A DNA stretch of 64,000 nt, taken from Prochlorococcus sp. AG-363-P01. GTDB taxonomy: Bacteria; Cyanobacteriota; Cyanobacteriia; PCC-6307; Cyanobiaceae. Positions 8,526 through 17,477 of the stretch are shown here, piece after piece (within the stretch, counting starts at the first letter, position 1; each line of letters opens with the position of its first letter). The stretch is from the NCBI GenBank assembly GCA_003278225.1, contig QCGC01000006.1:1-64000 (forward strand). The letters run 5' to 3'. The position numbers and the translations under genes were made by a program. The notes under the pieces were generated by a model, which did not search any database, was not told the DNA's origin, and saw only the letters and a program-made list of their open reading frames with translations.

Positions 8526-10358
8526 TTATGGAGAAAGAGGTTCATATGATTCACTTTTACGATTACGATTCCAAACCTCAAGGACCTTTTCTGCCATTGG
8601 CAAAGCATGAACCGAGCCTCCACCAGGAGTGTTTTGCGCAAAAGCAACAATGACTATTTCACTTGCTTCATAAGGGGCAAAGCACACAAACCAAGCATGA
8701 TCAGGGCCTCCAGAACTATCTTCAGCAGTACCAGTTTTTCCTGCCACTGGAGGTAAGTTGGGTAAGGAGGAGTTTAACGGCGCAGCAGTTCCTGTCTCTA
8801 CAACTTTGCGAAGACCTCGACGCAAAGTTTCAATTGTCGATGGCTTGATATTGACTTTCTTTCGATACTTTGTTGCAGTCCAATCAAGATCTAAATCTGC
8901 CAAATGAGGCGTTACTAAATAGCCACCATTTGCAAAGACAGCATACGCTCGAGCAAGTTGTAACGGCGTAATCTGGACAACAGATTGACCTATCGAAGCA
9001 CTGGCAATATCTTCGGGAATCCAAGGTGTTTGGCCAGGTCGACCCCATCCACGACCTTTCGCAGCCCATTCCTTATTCCCAACAATTCCTTTGCTCTCCT
9101 CATAACCAATTTCAATACCAGTCAACGCATCAAAGCCCAACGCAGTAGCAGCGTTATACAAAGCCCTGGCACCAACACCAACACCAACTTGATAGAAAAA
9201 TGTATTACTAGAAACTCTCAGAGCATCTTCATATCCAATCCACCCATAACCTCTACGGTTATATTCTGGAAAACAATGACTTCCATATTGAATACAAGGA
9301 ACTGTTTCTAACCGAATATCAGATGGAAATTTACCTGTCTCCATTCCTGCCATCGCTGTTACCGGCTTCCAAGTACTCCCAGGGTCATAGGCATTAATTG
9401 CTCGACTAAACAGTGGCATAGAAGACGACACAAAAAGTGCGTCATATTCCTTCTGAGTTTTAAACGGCTTCGAAAAAAAATTTGGATCATAGTTAGGTCT
9501 ACTCGCCATAGCCCGAATAGCGCCTGTACGTGGATCAAGTACAACTACTGCACCAGCAGCCTTATCAGCTAGCGCCTGTTCAGCGGCTAATTGCAACTCA
9601 AAATCAATTGTTAGGAATAGATCCTGACCAGCCTTTGGAGATTTAAACCCAAGACTACGTTGAACAGTCCCAACAGCATCAACTTCCAACATCTCTCCAC
9701 CCCATTGACCACGCAAAGTCTCCTCATAAGCAGCCTCTACACCAGTCCTACCGATACGGTCCAAGATTTCATATCCTTTGTCACCCAAAACCTTGTATTC
9801 GTCTTTCGTAATTGATTGGGTATAGCCCAAGACATGAGACGCAAAAGTACCATATGGGTAATAACGCACTAACTCAACATCAACTTCAGCACCTAACAGA
9901 TTGCTATCTCTTTCTTTAAAACGTAAAACTTGTTCTGGCTTTAAATCTCTAGCCAAAGTAATTCTAAAAGGGTCATTACTAATACCCTTCTGGAACTTGT
10001 ACTCCAGAGATTCTTTAGGAAGCTGAAGATATGTAGCAAGACGATCACGAAGTAATGGCCATTTTTTCTGAGAAACTAGTCTAGGTTGAACGGAAAGAGC
10101 ATATGTAAGTTTGCTATCAGCTAAAATTTTTCCTTTCCAATCTAATAAGCGACCACGAATTGGAGGGCGTGATACTAAACGAATACGATTTTCATCTGAT
10201 AACTTTCGATAAAAAGAGCCTTGCAGAACTTGCAACCAAAAAAGTCGTGTTGTAATAGCTCCAAAAATAATAAACAATAAAACCAGCAAAATATTAGGCT
10301 GATTAATCAATCCAACGGTCCGACTATTACTTAGATCCTTCTGTGCAATTTCCTTCAT
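8526..10358 (-). CDS. mrdA: penicillin-binding protein 2 (elongation transpeptidase)
   Basis: This 610-residue peptidoglycan DD-transpeptidase would act with RodA in cell-wall elongation. It has one N-terminal membrane helix (about 22-42), a pedestal/dimerisation domain containing R-P-P-I-R-G-R-L-L-D, and a transpeptidase domain from about 250. The catalytic motifs are S328-T-W-K331, S383-S-N385 and K-T-G-T near residue 545. Length and motif spacing are typical. The ATG at 10358 lies 5 bp after the stop of the upstream 125-residue gene, so they are likely co-transcribed. Confidence 0.93.
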   Translation of the reverse strand: MKEIAQKDLSNSRTVGLINQPNILLVLLFIIFGAITTRLFWLQVLQGSFYRKLSDENRIRLVSRPPIRGRLLDWKGKILADSKLTYALSVQPRLVSQKKWPLLRDRLATYLQLPKESLEYKFQKGISNDPFRITLARDLKPEQVLRFKERDSNLLGAEVDVELVRYYPYGTFASHVLGYTQSITKDEYKVLGDKGYEILDRIGRTGVEAAYEETLRGQWGGEMLEVDAVGTVQRSLGFKSPKAGQDLFLTIDFELQLAAEQALADKAAGAVVVLDPRTGAIRAMASRPNYDPNFFSKPFKTQKEYDALFVSSSMPLFSRAINAYDPGSTWKPVTAMAGMETGKFPSDIRLETVPCIQYGSHCFPEYNRRGYGWIGYEDALRVSSNTFFYQVGVGVGARALYNAATALGFDALTGIEIGYEESKGIVGNKEWAAKGRGWGRPGQTPWIPEDIASASIGQSVVQITPLQLARAYAVFANGGYLVTPHLADLDLDWTATKYRKKVNIKPSTIETLRRGLRKVVETGTAAPLNSSLPNLPPVAGKTGTAEDSSGGPDHAWFVCFAPYEASEIVIVAFAQNTPGGGSVHALPMAEKVLEVWNRNRKSESYEPLSP

Positions 10359-10363
10359 TTACT

Positions 10364-10741
10364 TCATCCTTTTTCTGAACACTCATCACACAAACGGCTA
10401 TCAAGCTCTTCCATTCCATTGGAAATCCTGTCCAAAACTCGAATTAACTCTTCTTCATCTGAAGTTTGTTCTTTTTGAGAGTTAGTTTGATCAACCTCAA
10501 CCTTTACTGGTACCACAGGGTTCCCAAGACCTGGACTGACCCTATCAAGTTGTTCTCTTATAGTTTTGGCAGCAGGCTCTCCTTCGGACCGCAAAACTTC
10601 TAAAGGGTCATCGGAATTCGCAAAAGCTTCAGCAAGTCTACTTACACCGCCCTTTCTAGCTCGTTCCAATATTGCCATCCCAACAGGCAAGGCATCCTGC
10701 ATCACAGATAGACGCAAGTTTTCTATTGGATCATCGGCCAT
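10364..10741 (-). CDS. conserved hypothetical protein, 125 aa
   Basis: No known family is recognised. The first 60 residues form a probable helical module beginning M-A-D-D-P-I-E-N-L-R, with an R-A-R-K-G-G turn and an A-F-A-N-S-D-D-P-L-E-V-L-R helix. Then comes a Pro/Val linker and an acidic C-terminal helix with two Cys (C-D-E-C) close to the end. It lies between a membrane-anchored hypothetical gene and mrdA on the same strand with gaps of 14 and 5 bp. A link to cell-wall elongation is suggested by position only. Confidence 0.7.
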   Translation of the reverse strand: MADDPIENLRLSVMQDALPVGMAILERARKGGVSRLAEAFANSDDPLEVLRSEGEPAAKTIREQLDRVSPGLGNPVVPVKVEVDQTNSQKEQTSDEEELIRVLDRISNGMEELDSRLCDECSEKG

Positions 10742-10755
10742 ATAAGCCTAAAAAG

Positions 10756-11376
10756 CTACTTAAAACTATTTTGCTCGGTAGGCATCAAAAATGTAGAAGA
10801 ATTGACATTTGATACACCTATTGACCATCCAGTAAATCCCGCCAAAAAAACAACAGCAACAAGAGGCATAACAGCTTGTTGAGTCATTTCATGACTCAAC
10901 CACTCTTTTAATGAACGACAAAAACGTTCACGCGCAAAACGTTTACGTTCTCTAGATTCCTGATCCCAACGTCTTCGAAAAGACTTTTCAACCCAACGCT
11001 CAAAAGAGCGCTTCTTTGTCACTGCCATCTTCCGTTCCACTTCAAGCAGCTGTCCAGCATTCAACTCAGGATGAAAAGTGCTAATCAATTCAAGACTTTT
11101 AAGAAACATCTCTACAGAGGCATTTTTAATCACCTCTTCCTCTTCCTCTAAATTAATCCAATCAACTTCAGGGTAAAAGCGGGTGCGGTTGAGCTTAATT
11201 TGATCCTCTCCAAGCTGACCTGGCTCTCTCAACCAACGATCCGTATTACTATCAAACCTTCGCCAATAAAGAAAAGGGTTTATATAAATGGTTTTGCCAG
11301 CAAGCTGAATGCTGTCTTGATTAAGACGACGTTGCAACTGCAAGTCTTGCTGTAACGCTGCGGTCAAGGAAATCAA
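10756..11376 (-). CDS. conserved hypothetical protein with one C-terminal membrane helix
   Basis: This protein is about 206 residues with no recognised family. The body is charged and helical and contains W-R-R-F-D-S and an Arg/Lys-rich segment (about 130-160). A single hydrophobic segment (V-M-P-L-V-A-V-V-F-L-A-G-F near 180) is followed by a short tail, so it is probably a tail-anchored inner-membrane protein. The start is uncertain: TTG 11376 is the longest and TTG 11367 gives M-T-A-A-L-Q-Q-D; no ATG is available. It heads a leftward set with the 125-residue gene and mrdA. Confidence 0.7.
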   Translation of the reverse strand: MISLTAALQQDLQLQRRLNQDSIQLAGKTIYINPFLYWRRFDSNTDRWLREPGQLGEDQIKLNRTRFYPEVDWINLEEEEEVIKNASVEMFLKSLELISTFHPELNAGQLLEVERKMAVTKKRSFERWVEKSFRRRWDQESRERKRFARERFCRSLKEWLSHEMTQQAVMPLVAVVFLAGFTGWSIGVSNVNSSTFLMPTEQNSFK

Positions 11377-11762
11377 AGTGAGTTACCCAGAATATCGATC
11401 TCTGAGCTTTCGCACCAGTCCCGATCCAAACTTAATAACAAAAACCTTTGCTAAGTCAATTTCAGAGGCAAATTTTCAGATACTTTTAAAATTTATAGAC
11501 CTGAAATGAACTCATAGAATGTTATATAGATTCTATTTAACTTACTAGATATATAAGGCAAGGTCAAAAAAGGGTTAAAAAGAAGTCACAAGATCAAAGA
11601 TATTTATTAATAGTCATTCATTGACATCCACTAGTTTTTTATTCTAAAGAAAGATTATTAAAAGTAAATGAATATTGACCATTTCAAGATTATGAATTCA
11701 TTAAAGTATCCCGATTAAGACAAGTTAAATAGAATAATGGTTTATATGATTGGGTATATTAT
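11377..11762. other. non-coding stretch between guaA and the membrane-anchored hypothetical gene
   Basis: These 386 bases are AT-rich and hold no convincing gene. The longest ATG frame I traced is about 16 codons. A weak inverted repeat (ATAGAAT at 11514-11520 with ATTCTAT at 11530-11536, 9-base loop) is the only structure I noticed. The region should contain the promoter of the leftward hypothetical-mrdA set and the end of the guaA transcript, but I cannot place either firmly. Confidence 0.5.
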
Positions 11763-13349
11763 TTATTCCCACTCAATAGTTCCGGGGGGCTTACTAGTTA
11801 TATCTAACACAACCCTATTTACTCCTTCAACCTCATTAACTATTCTATTAGAAATCTTTTCTAAAGTCTCATAAGGTAATCGCGACCAATCAGCTGTCAT
11901 ACCATCTTCACTAGATACACAACGTACTACAATGGGCCAATCATATGTACGTTGATCTCCCATAACTCCTACAGAAGAAACTGGCAATAAAACAGCAAAA
12001 GCTTGCCAAACACTATCATAAAGGCCATCTTTCCGAATTACATCTCTAACAATAAAGTCAGCATCACGTAAACAATTAAGCTTGTAATTTGTAACTTCAC
12101 CAAGAATACGTATCGCCAAGCCTGGTCCAGGAAAGGGATGTCGTCTCACTATCTCTTCAGGAAGGCCTAAGGTTCTACCAACTTTTCGAACTTCATCTTT
12201 AAAAAGGTTCCTTAAAGGCTCAACTAATTTGAACTGAAGATCTTTAGGCAGACCGCCAACATTATGATGACTTTTAATTTTAACTGCTACTCTATCACCT
12301 TTTTTGGGATCCAAAGTTGTGCAAGCACTTTCTATAACATCGGGATACAGAGTACCTTGAGCAAGATAATCGAATGGTCCTAAACGTGCACTCTCTTCCT
12401 CAAAAACTCTAATGAACTCAGTTCCAATAATTTTACGTTTTTCCTCAGGATCAATAATACCTCTAAGCTTTTTAACAAAGCGTTCCCTAGCATTAATATA
12501 TTCAACATTAATATGAAACTTTTGATCAAAAAATTCCATTAAAAATTCGGGTTCACCCTTACGCATAAAACCTTGATCAATAAACATGCAAGTCAGCTGA
12601 TCCCCTATTGCATGGTTAAGTAGAAAAGCAAGTGTCGATGAATCAACACCACCTGACAAAGCAAGTAAAACCTTTTTGTTTCCAACTTTTTCTCGAACTT
12701 GCGCCGTTGCTTCATCAATAAAAGCGTTAGGAGTCCAATCAGGTTGGCAACCACATATCTCATATAGGAAATTTCTAATGATTTCGATCCCACAAGTAGA
12801 ATGAATAACTTCTGGATGAAATTGAACTCCATATAAATTGCGACTATATGAAGCAATAGCTGCTTCAGGAGTATTTTCTGTATGCGCTAAACAAACAAAT
12901 CCTTCCGGCAGTTGTTTTACTGAGTCACCATGACTCATCCACATAGTGGAACCATTAACCACATTTTTCAATAATGAAGTGGAATCATCAATTTCTAAAG
13001 GTGCCTTCCCATATTCAGCCTTACCAGTAGCTGCTTGAACACAGCCACCCAATTGATGCACCATTAACTGCATCCCATAACAAACTCCCAAAACAGGCAC
13101 ATCCAAATCCCATATAGATTTGTCACACATCAAGGCCCCATTGGCATACACCGAATTAGGGCCTCCACTAAGAATTATTCCTTTAGGAGAAAGTCCGCGA
13201 AGCTCATCTGCAGAGGTGCGATGGCTCATAACTACGGAAAAGACCTCAGCTTCCCGTACACGCCTTGCAATTAACTCTGAGTACTGCGAGCCAAAATCCA
13301 AGATAATAATCGCGGATTTACGAGAGGCCTTCAAATCAAAATCAAACAT
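11763..13349 (-). CDS. guaA: GMP synthase (glutamine-hydrolysing)
   Basis: This enzyme converts XMP to GMP using ATP and glutamine ammonia. It is 528 residues. The N-terminal class I glutamine amidotransferase domain carries the nucleophile in G-V-C90-Y-G and a Q-F-H-P-E-V catalytic His/Glu segment. The ATP pyrophosphatase domain has the S-G-G-V-D-S-S P-loop near 231. The C-terminal dimerisation domain ends in the conserved K-P-P-G-T-I-E-W-E. The ATG at 13349 is 56 bp downstream of cbiD on the same strand. Confidence 0.97.
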   Translation of the reverse strand: MFDFDLKASRKSAIIILDFGSQYSELIARRVREAEVFSVVMSHRTSADELRGLSPKGIILSGGPNSVYANGALMCDKSIWDLDVPVLGVCYGMQLMVHQLGGCVQAATGKAEYGKAPLEIDDSTSLLKNVVNGSTMWMSHGDSVKQLPEGFVCLAHTENTPEAAIASYSRNLYGVQFHPEVIHSTCGIEIIRNFLYEICGCQPDWTPNAFIDEATAQVREKVGNKKVLLALSGGVDSSTLAFLLNHAIGDQLTCMFIDQGFMRKGEPEFLMEFFDQKFHINVEYINARERFVKKLRGIIDPEEKRKIIGTEFIRVFEEESARLGPFDYLAQGTLYPDVIESACTTLDPKKGDRVAVKIKSHHNVGGLPKDLQFKLVEPLRNLFKDEVRKVGRTLGLPEEIVRRHPFPGPGLAIRILGEVTNYKLNCLRDADFIVRDVIRKDGLYDSVWQAFAVLLPVSSVGVMGDQRTYDWPIVVRCVSSEDGMTADWSRLPYETLEKISNRIVNEVEGVNRVVLDITSKPPGTIEWE

Positions 13350-13405
13350 ATGGACAAAGAAGCACGTAAAGCAAAAGCAGGATTGTCATGCGACTAAATA
13401 AGAAA

Positions 13406-14542
13406 TTAGATCTTTCTGTCAAGAGCAACTCCTAAAACATTTAGCTGGTGATCACCCACAGGTCCAGTCCAGCGTATTCGTCTCTGACGATCAAACAATG
13501 CTGCACCTATTTCCATAGGCCATGATCCGTAATGTTTTACATAAGTATGACTTCTTCGCTCTACTCGATTGGCAGCCCTCCTCCAAAGTTTTTGTGCAAG
13601 CTCAGGATCACTGCACTCCACTCTCAAAAAAGCTTCCTCTACTGAAGATGAATGAGCAATAGCTTCAATTAAATTAAAAGGAATTCTCTCAGCTACAGCT
13701 AAAGCTGTAAGCACTTCTATACGACCATCAGCCAAATGATGATGAGTATGAAAAATACCTCCAGCCAATTTAATTAATTTGCCGTGATAACCGAGTATTA
13801 AAAGACTTTTGACACCTGATTCAGCCGCTGCAACTAACAAAGGACCTAGCCAATTACCAACTTTAAGAATTTGCTTAGATGAAAGACCCACTTGTTGCGC
13901 TAAAGCCAAGCCATTTTCTCCAATAACAAAAGTAAGTGAGCCATTAAATCTAAAGGTCTCACATTTAGAACGCAGCAAAGCAATCGTATTTTGAAGTTGT
14001 TCTGGTGAGGCACTAATTTGCGCTTCTGCTTGTGTACCAATCAATGCAAGCCCATCAACTATTCCAAAAGCTTTGTTACTAGTGCGTTGAGCTAACTCCT
14101 TTCCATTTGGAAAAACAATTTCTACTCTCAACAACTGCCCCTTTGGAACCAAAGCGCGAAGATTGAATTTGAACAAATCTCTAGCAAAGGATGATAAGCA
14201 AATATCCCCGCTCAATTCATTTGTACCAACCCCAACACCTGCAACAAGTTTCAACCACGAATCCGATGAGGAATCCACCTCCTTACCACAAACTTCTTGC
14301 TTTTTATCTAATTGCACACATGCCCAAACCTCCAACCCTCTTGTTATATCAAGACCAATTCCAGAATCTGCATAAGTTATCCCAATAGCTTGTTTGCCTT
14401 CATCCAACAATGCAGCAGAGGTTACAGGAACAATTAATGATTCCTTTTGATCAGGCAAAGCTACTTGTTGCATTGCCAAAAAATGCTCTCCTGCCAAGGC
14501 TTGTGTAGCAGCCTTAGCAGCGGCGACCACCCATACCGGCAA
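13406..14542 (-). CDS. cbiD: cobalt-precorrin-5B C1-methyltransferase
   Basis: CbiD methylates C1 of the corrin ring in the anaerobic cobalamin pathway. Family signatures include the L-P-V-W-V-V-A-A-A-K-A-A N-terminus, the Y-A-D-S-G-I-G-L-D-I-T-R-G region, G-V-G-T-N near 105, and the G-Y-H-G-K-L-I-K-L-A-G-G-I-F-H-T-H segment in the C-terminal half. The start is a problem. TTG 14542 is the first usable start, but it cuts into the conserved N-terminus. The frame stays open upstream to a stop near 14603, reading S-S-G-S-S-G-F-I before L-P-V-W-V, which looks homologous yet contains no ATG, GTG or TTG. Confidence 0.9.
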   Translation of the reverse strand: MPVWVVAAAKAATQALAGEHFLAMQQVALPDQKESLIVPVTSAALLDEGKQAIGITYADSGIGLDITRGLEVWACVQLDKKQEVCGKEVDSSSDSWLKLVAGVGVGTNELSGDICLSSFARDLFKFNLRALVPKGQLLRVEIVFPNGKELAQRTSNKAFGIVDGLALIGTQAEAQISASPEQLQNTIALLRSKCETFRFNGSLTFVIGENGLALAQQVGLSSKQILKVGNWLGPLLVAAAESGVKSLLILGYHGKLIKLAGGIFHTHHHLADGRIEVLTALAVAERIPFNLIEAIAHSSSVEEAFLRVECSDPELAQKLWRRAANRVERRSHTYVKHYGSWPMEIGAALFDRQRRIRWTGPVGDHQLNVLGVALDRKI

Positions 14543-14617
14543 AATGAATCCGCTAGAACCAGAAGATGAATTGACGATAAAAGGGACCTGTTCAGCTAGT
14601 TTTTAGGATGACTCATT

Positions 14618-15781
14618 ATGAATCCCGTAAGCATGCAGGACAAACTCAACCTGATGATTCCGGGTCCAACTCCCGTTCCAGAAAAAGTACTCCAAGCTGT
14701 AGGAAAACACCCAATTGGGCATCGCAGCAAAGAGTTTCAAGCAATAGTTAAGCGTACTAGCGAGCAACTCAAATGGTTACATCAAACTAAGAATGAAGTG
14801 CTCACAATTACGGGCAGTGGTACAGCAGCCATGGAAGCAGCCATTATCAATACACTCAGTCGTGGCGACAAAGTCCTTTGCGGAGATAACGGTAAATTTG
14901 GAGAAAGATGGGTAAAAGTTGCAAAAGCTTTTGGGCTTGAGGTTGAAGTAATAAAAGCAAAATGGGGACTGCCTCTCAACTCTGAAGACTTTGAAAAAGT
15001 ACTTCGCCAAGATGTAAACAAACAAATAAAAGCCGTAATACTCACTCACTCCGAAACCTCAACAGGAGTCATTAATGACCTCCAAACAATTAGCAAGCAT
15101 GTTCGTGCACATGGCAGCGCTATAACAATTGTTGATTGTGTGACAAGTCTCGGAGCGTGCAGTGTGCCTATGGATGAATGGGGGCTAGATGTGGTTGCAT
15201 CAGGCTCCCAAAAGGGATACATGATTCCACCAGGTCTTAGCTTCATTGCAATGAGCAATCGAGCTTGGGAAGCTCAAGCAAGATCTAACCTGCCGAAGTT
15301 TTATCTTGATCTCGATCTTTATCGGAAAACAGCCAAAAAAAATAGCAATCCATTTACTCCTGCCGTAAATCTCTACTTCGGCTTAGAAGCAGCATTAGAA
15401 ATGATGCAAGAAGAAGGACTAACGTCAATCTTTAAACGACATGCTCGGCATCGAGCAGCAACCCAAGCTGGAATGAAAGCAATAGGTCTGCCTCTTTTCG
15501 CTCCAGAAGAGAATGGAAGTCCAGCAATTACTGCAGTCGCAACTAAAGATATTGATGCGGAAATCCTGAGAAAAAATGTGAAAGAGAATTTTGATATTCT
15601 TTTAGCTGGAGGTCAAGATCATTTAAAAGGTAAAATCTTTAGGGTTGGTCACTTAGGATTTGTTTGCGATCGTGATGTCCTCACTGCTATAGCTGCAATT
15701 GAAGCAACTTTGCAATCTCTCAATCTTCTAGATAATGAAATGGGTGCTGGTATAGCTGCTGCATCAAAAATGCTTCAATAA
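14618..15781 (+). CDS. class V aminotransferase (alanine/serine-glyoxylate type)
   Basis: This 387-residue PLP enzyme belongs to the family often mislabelled as soluble hydrogenase small subunit. Visible features are the I-P-G-P-T-P-V-P N-terminus, G-S-G-T-A-A-M-E-A at the cofactor phosphate site, V-D-C-V-T-S-L-G around the PLP-ring Asp, and the Schiff-base Lys in S-G-S-Q-K-G. A likely role is glyoxylate transamination in photorespiration, which is inference from family membership. It is divergent from cbiD with about 75 bp between starts. ATG 14618 is chosen; ATG 14633 is also possible. ATG 14608 is in another frame. Confidence 0.85.
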   Translation: MNPVSMQDKLNLMIPGPTPVPEKVLQAVGKHPIGHRSKEFQAIVKRTSEQLKWLHQTKNEVLTITGSGTAAMEAAIINTLSRGDKVLCGDNGKFGERWVKVAKAFGLEVEVIKAKWGLPLNSEDFEKVLRQDVNKQIKAVILTHSETSTGVINDLQTISKHVRAHGSAITIVDCVTSLGACSVPMDEWGLDVVASGSQKGYMIPPGLSFIAMSNRAWEAQARSNLPKFYLDLDLYRKTAKKNSNPFTPAVNLYFGLEAALEMMQEEGLTSIFKRHARHRAATQAGMKAIGLPLFAPEENGSPAITAVATKDIDAEILRKNVKENFDILLAGGQDHLKGKIFRVGHLGFVCDRDVLTAIAAIEATLQSLNLLDNEMGAGIAAASKMLQ

Positions 15782-15809
15782 ACAATATTCGATACTCTTT
15801 AAAATGAAT

Positions 15810-15815
15810 TAGAAT
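15810..15815 (+). promoter_or_regulatory. putative -10 element of tRNA-Gly
   Basis: TAGAAT differs from the sigma-70-type consensus TATAAT by one base. It ends 9 bases before the mature tRNA, which fits a start site just upstream of the gene. I see no good -35 hexamer at the usual spacing. Confidence 0.4.
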
Positions 15816-15824
15816 ACATAAATT

Positions 15825-15896
15825 GCGGGTGTAATTCAGTGGTAGAATGTCAGCTTCCCAAGCTGAACGTCGCCGGTTCGAGTCCGGTCACCCGCT
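15825..15896 (+). tRNA. tRNA-Gly (anticodon CCC)
   Basis: The 72-base cloverleaf is complete. The acceptor stem GCGGGTG pairs with CACCCGC, followed by discriminator T. The D stem is ATTC/GAAT and the anticodon stem is TCAGC/GCTGA with loop TTCCCAA. The T arm is GCCGG-TTCGAGT-CCGGT with one G-T pair. The anticodon is CCC at 15857-15859, which reads GGG. CCA is not encoded. A TAGAAT hexamer at 15810-15815 is well placed as its -10 element. Confidence 0.97.
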
Positions 15897-15934
15897 TATT
15901 AAAAACACCAAAAAAAATATTGATCAAGCTCAAA

Positions 15935-16126
15935 TTATGTTTTTGTTTTAATTAACTGTAAAACCTGTGGTCCAATATCACTTGCTCGCCTTTCTTGATC
16001 GAGAGCTTTAAGAATAAATGTAGCTGAAGCTTTAAAATCTCCAGTTTCAGCATATGTATAGGCTGATTCAAAGAGATTTAAAGCATTTTTAAAAAAAACT
16101 TCGCGTTTTGTTTGAAAGTCGGTCAT
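15935..16126 (-). CDS. small conserved hypothetical protein (63 aa)
   Basis: A 63-residue, all-helical protein starting at ATG 16126. The two predicted helices (L-F-E-S-A-Y-T-Y-A-E-T-G-D-F and A-S-A-T-F-I-L-K-A-L-D-Q-E-R) look like a single TPR-type hairpin. No signal peptide or membrane segment is present. The gene is isolated, convergent with the tRNA, and preceded by a long non-coding stretch. It is plausibly real on composition; function is unknown. Confidence 0.6.
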   Translation of the reverse strand: MTDFQTKREVFFKNALNLFESAYTYAETGDFKASATFILKALDQERRASDIGPQVLQLIKTKT

Positions 16127-16712
16127 TGAAATAGTCTCACATAAATGCCTGTTAAGCTAACTAGACAAGAAATTAGGATAATTTTAACGCAAATCCTGTT
16201 CGAAATGGACAATTTAAATAAGTAATAGCATCATCTTTGCAAAAAGAAAAATTTCTAATCATGATTCCTTCAGCTCAAAAGAGCACGAAACCAATAACTC
16301 ATACTTCCTCTTTCTAAGCAACCTAAAAAAATCCAATAAAACTAACGATTATAAGCAATCCTTTAAACAAGGGTCCAATCTATGCATAAGATTGAATGAA
16401 TTTCATAAAATGAAAATCAATTCTATAAATTTGTACCTAATGCTTAATTCTTATTCTTGAAAAGAAGTTTAAATAACTCCTAGTCTAGAAATTAATTTTT
16501 TCTGCTGGTTTCTTTAACCATTGCTTAGTAAAAGTTTCTTATCATTTCAAAGGATACTGAAACAAGTTAGATCGTTGGATGATCACAAGAATAATCTTAG
16601 AGCTAAACTTTTCATAAAATTAAATAAAAATGTCTAATTGCTTACATCACAGTCGCTGACTGGACAAAATAAAATCCTTCGATATTGTGATTTATTGGAA
16701 GTATTCTTAGTC
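16127..16712. other. long non-coding stretch
   Basis: These 586 bases separate the divergent 63-residue gene and the exported-protein gene. I found no credible gene, tRNA or repeat family. There are only weak hairpins, such as TTTCAT/ATGAAA with a 3-base loop near 16401-16415 and CAGTC/GACTG near 16650. For such a compact genome it is unusually long, so it may hold regulatory sites, a small RNA or gene debris, but nothing in the sequence decides this. Confidence 0.5.
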
Positions 16713-17120
16713 ATGACCAAAAAATTAAAGAAAACGATTGTCTCTTTAATAGCTGTAACTCTTTCTACTAGTAGCATTTTAGGAATTGCTAGTCATGCAA
16801 GTCAAAATTTAGGCGCTAAAATTTACTGCACAATGCGTCAAGGTGGTAATGACCATGAAACTAGTTGGCAAGCTGCATATGAATCAATAAAGTCAGAAAG
16901 AGGAGGTTTGATTAAAACCTCCCCGCGAGGTGCAGCCAATAAAATCATTGAACAAGTTATTGGTGGAGGTAAAGAATTTAGTAATTGTGTTCAATATCTT
17001 GGTCAACTATATGGAGGTGACCAAACTACCCCTGCAAAAGTACAAGAAAGATCAGAAAAAGGAAAAAGTAACTTCAAAAAGTCTCAAGAGATAAAAAAAG
17101 GTGAGCGATATACATATTAA
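16713..17120 (+). CDS. exported hypothetical protein
   Basis: I use ATG 16713, which gives a clear Sec signal peptide (M-T-K-K-L-K-K then a hydrophobic Ile/Val/Ser core ending around A-S-H-A). The frame extends upstream to TTG 16638 but that would bury the signal. The mature part of about 110 residues has two Cys (Y-C-T-M-R and S-N-C-V-Q) that could form a disulphide, a G-A-A-N-K-I segment and a very basic tail. It resembles a cyanobacterial family of small periplasmic proteins of unknown function (possibly DUF6554, from memory). The downstream lipoprotein frame overlaps its end. Confidence 0.7.
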   Translation: MTKKLKKTIVSLIAVTLSTSSILGIASHASQNLGAKIYCTMRQGGNDHETSWQAAYESIKSERGGLIKTSPRGAANKIIEQVIGGGKEFSNCVQYLGQLYGGDQTTPAKVQERSEKGKSNFKKSQEIKKGERYTY

Positions 17121-17466
17121 ATTGAATAATCAATTAATAAACTTTATTGTCTTGAGCCTAGTTTTATTTAATTTGGGATGTAGCAGGAGCTCAAATTCAG
17201 ATACAACGATTGAATCTTGTCTTAAATCATATAAAAAATATAATCTAGAAAATACACTCAAGATTTGTAAAAAGACTATAGAGATGTTTCCCAATAGTCC
17301 ACAGCCGCTTAATGATCGCTCTTTAATCTATGCCCTAAATAATAATAATATACTTGCATGCAAAGATATTCAGCAAGCAATGCTTCTAGTGCAACGTAAA
17401 AATAATGCCATAGACCCTCTAATTGCATATCAAATGAAAATACGTCATCAAAATTGCAAAAAATAA
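17101..17466 (+). CDS. putative lipoprotein with TPR-like repeats
   Basis: This protein of about 121 residues carries a signal anchor (I-N-F-I-V-L-S-L-V-L-F-N-L-G-C) whose lipobox Cys is residue 27 from GTG 17101. The start may instead be TTG 17122, giving a more usual lipoprotein signal. The mature part has a C-L-K-S-Y-K-K-Y stretch and helical repeats like a TPR unit (P-N-S-P-Q-P-L-N-D-R-S-L-I-Y-A). From GTG it overlaps the upstream gene by 20 bp. Function is unknown. It converges on the SNF2 gene with 11 bp between stops. Confidence 0.65.
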   Translation: MSDIHIKLNNQLINFIVLSLVLFNLGCSRSSNSDTTIESCLKSYKKYNLENTLKICKKTIEMFPNSPQPLNDRSLIYALNNNNILACKDIQQAMLLVQRKNNAIDPLIAYQMKIRHQNCKK

Positions 17467-17477
17467 GAAAGTACTTA

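Noticed and set aside
14608..14700. ATG 14608 as the aminotransferase start
   Set aside because: It is in a different reading frame from the enzyme; ATG 14618 or 14633 is in frame.
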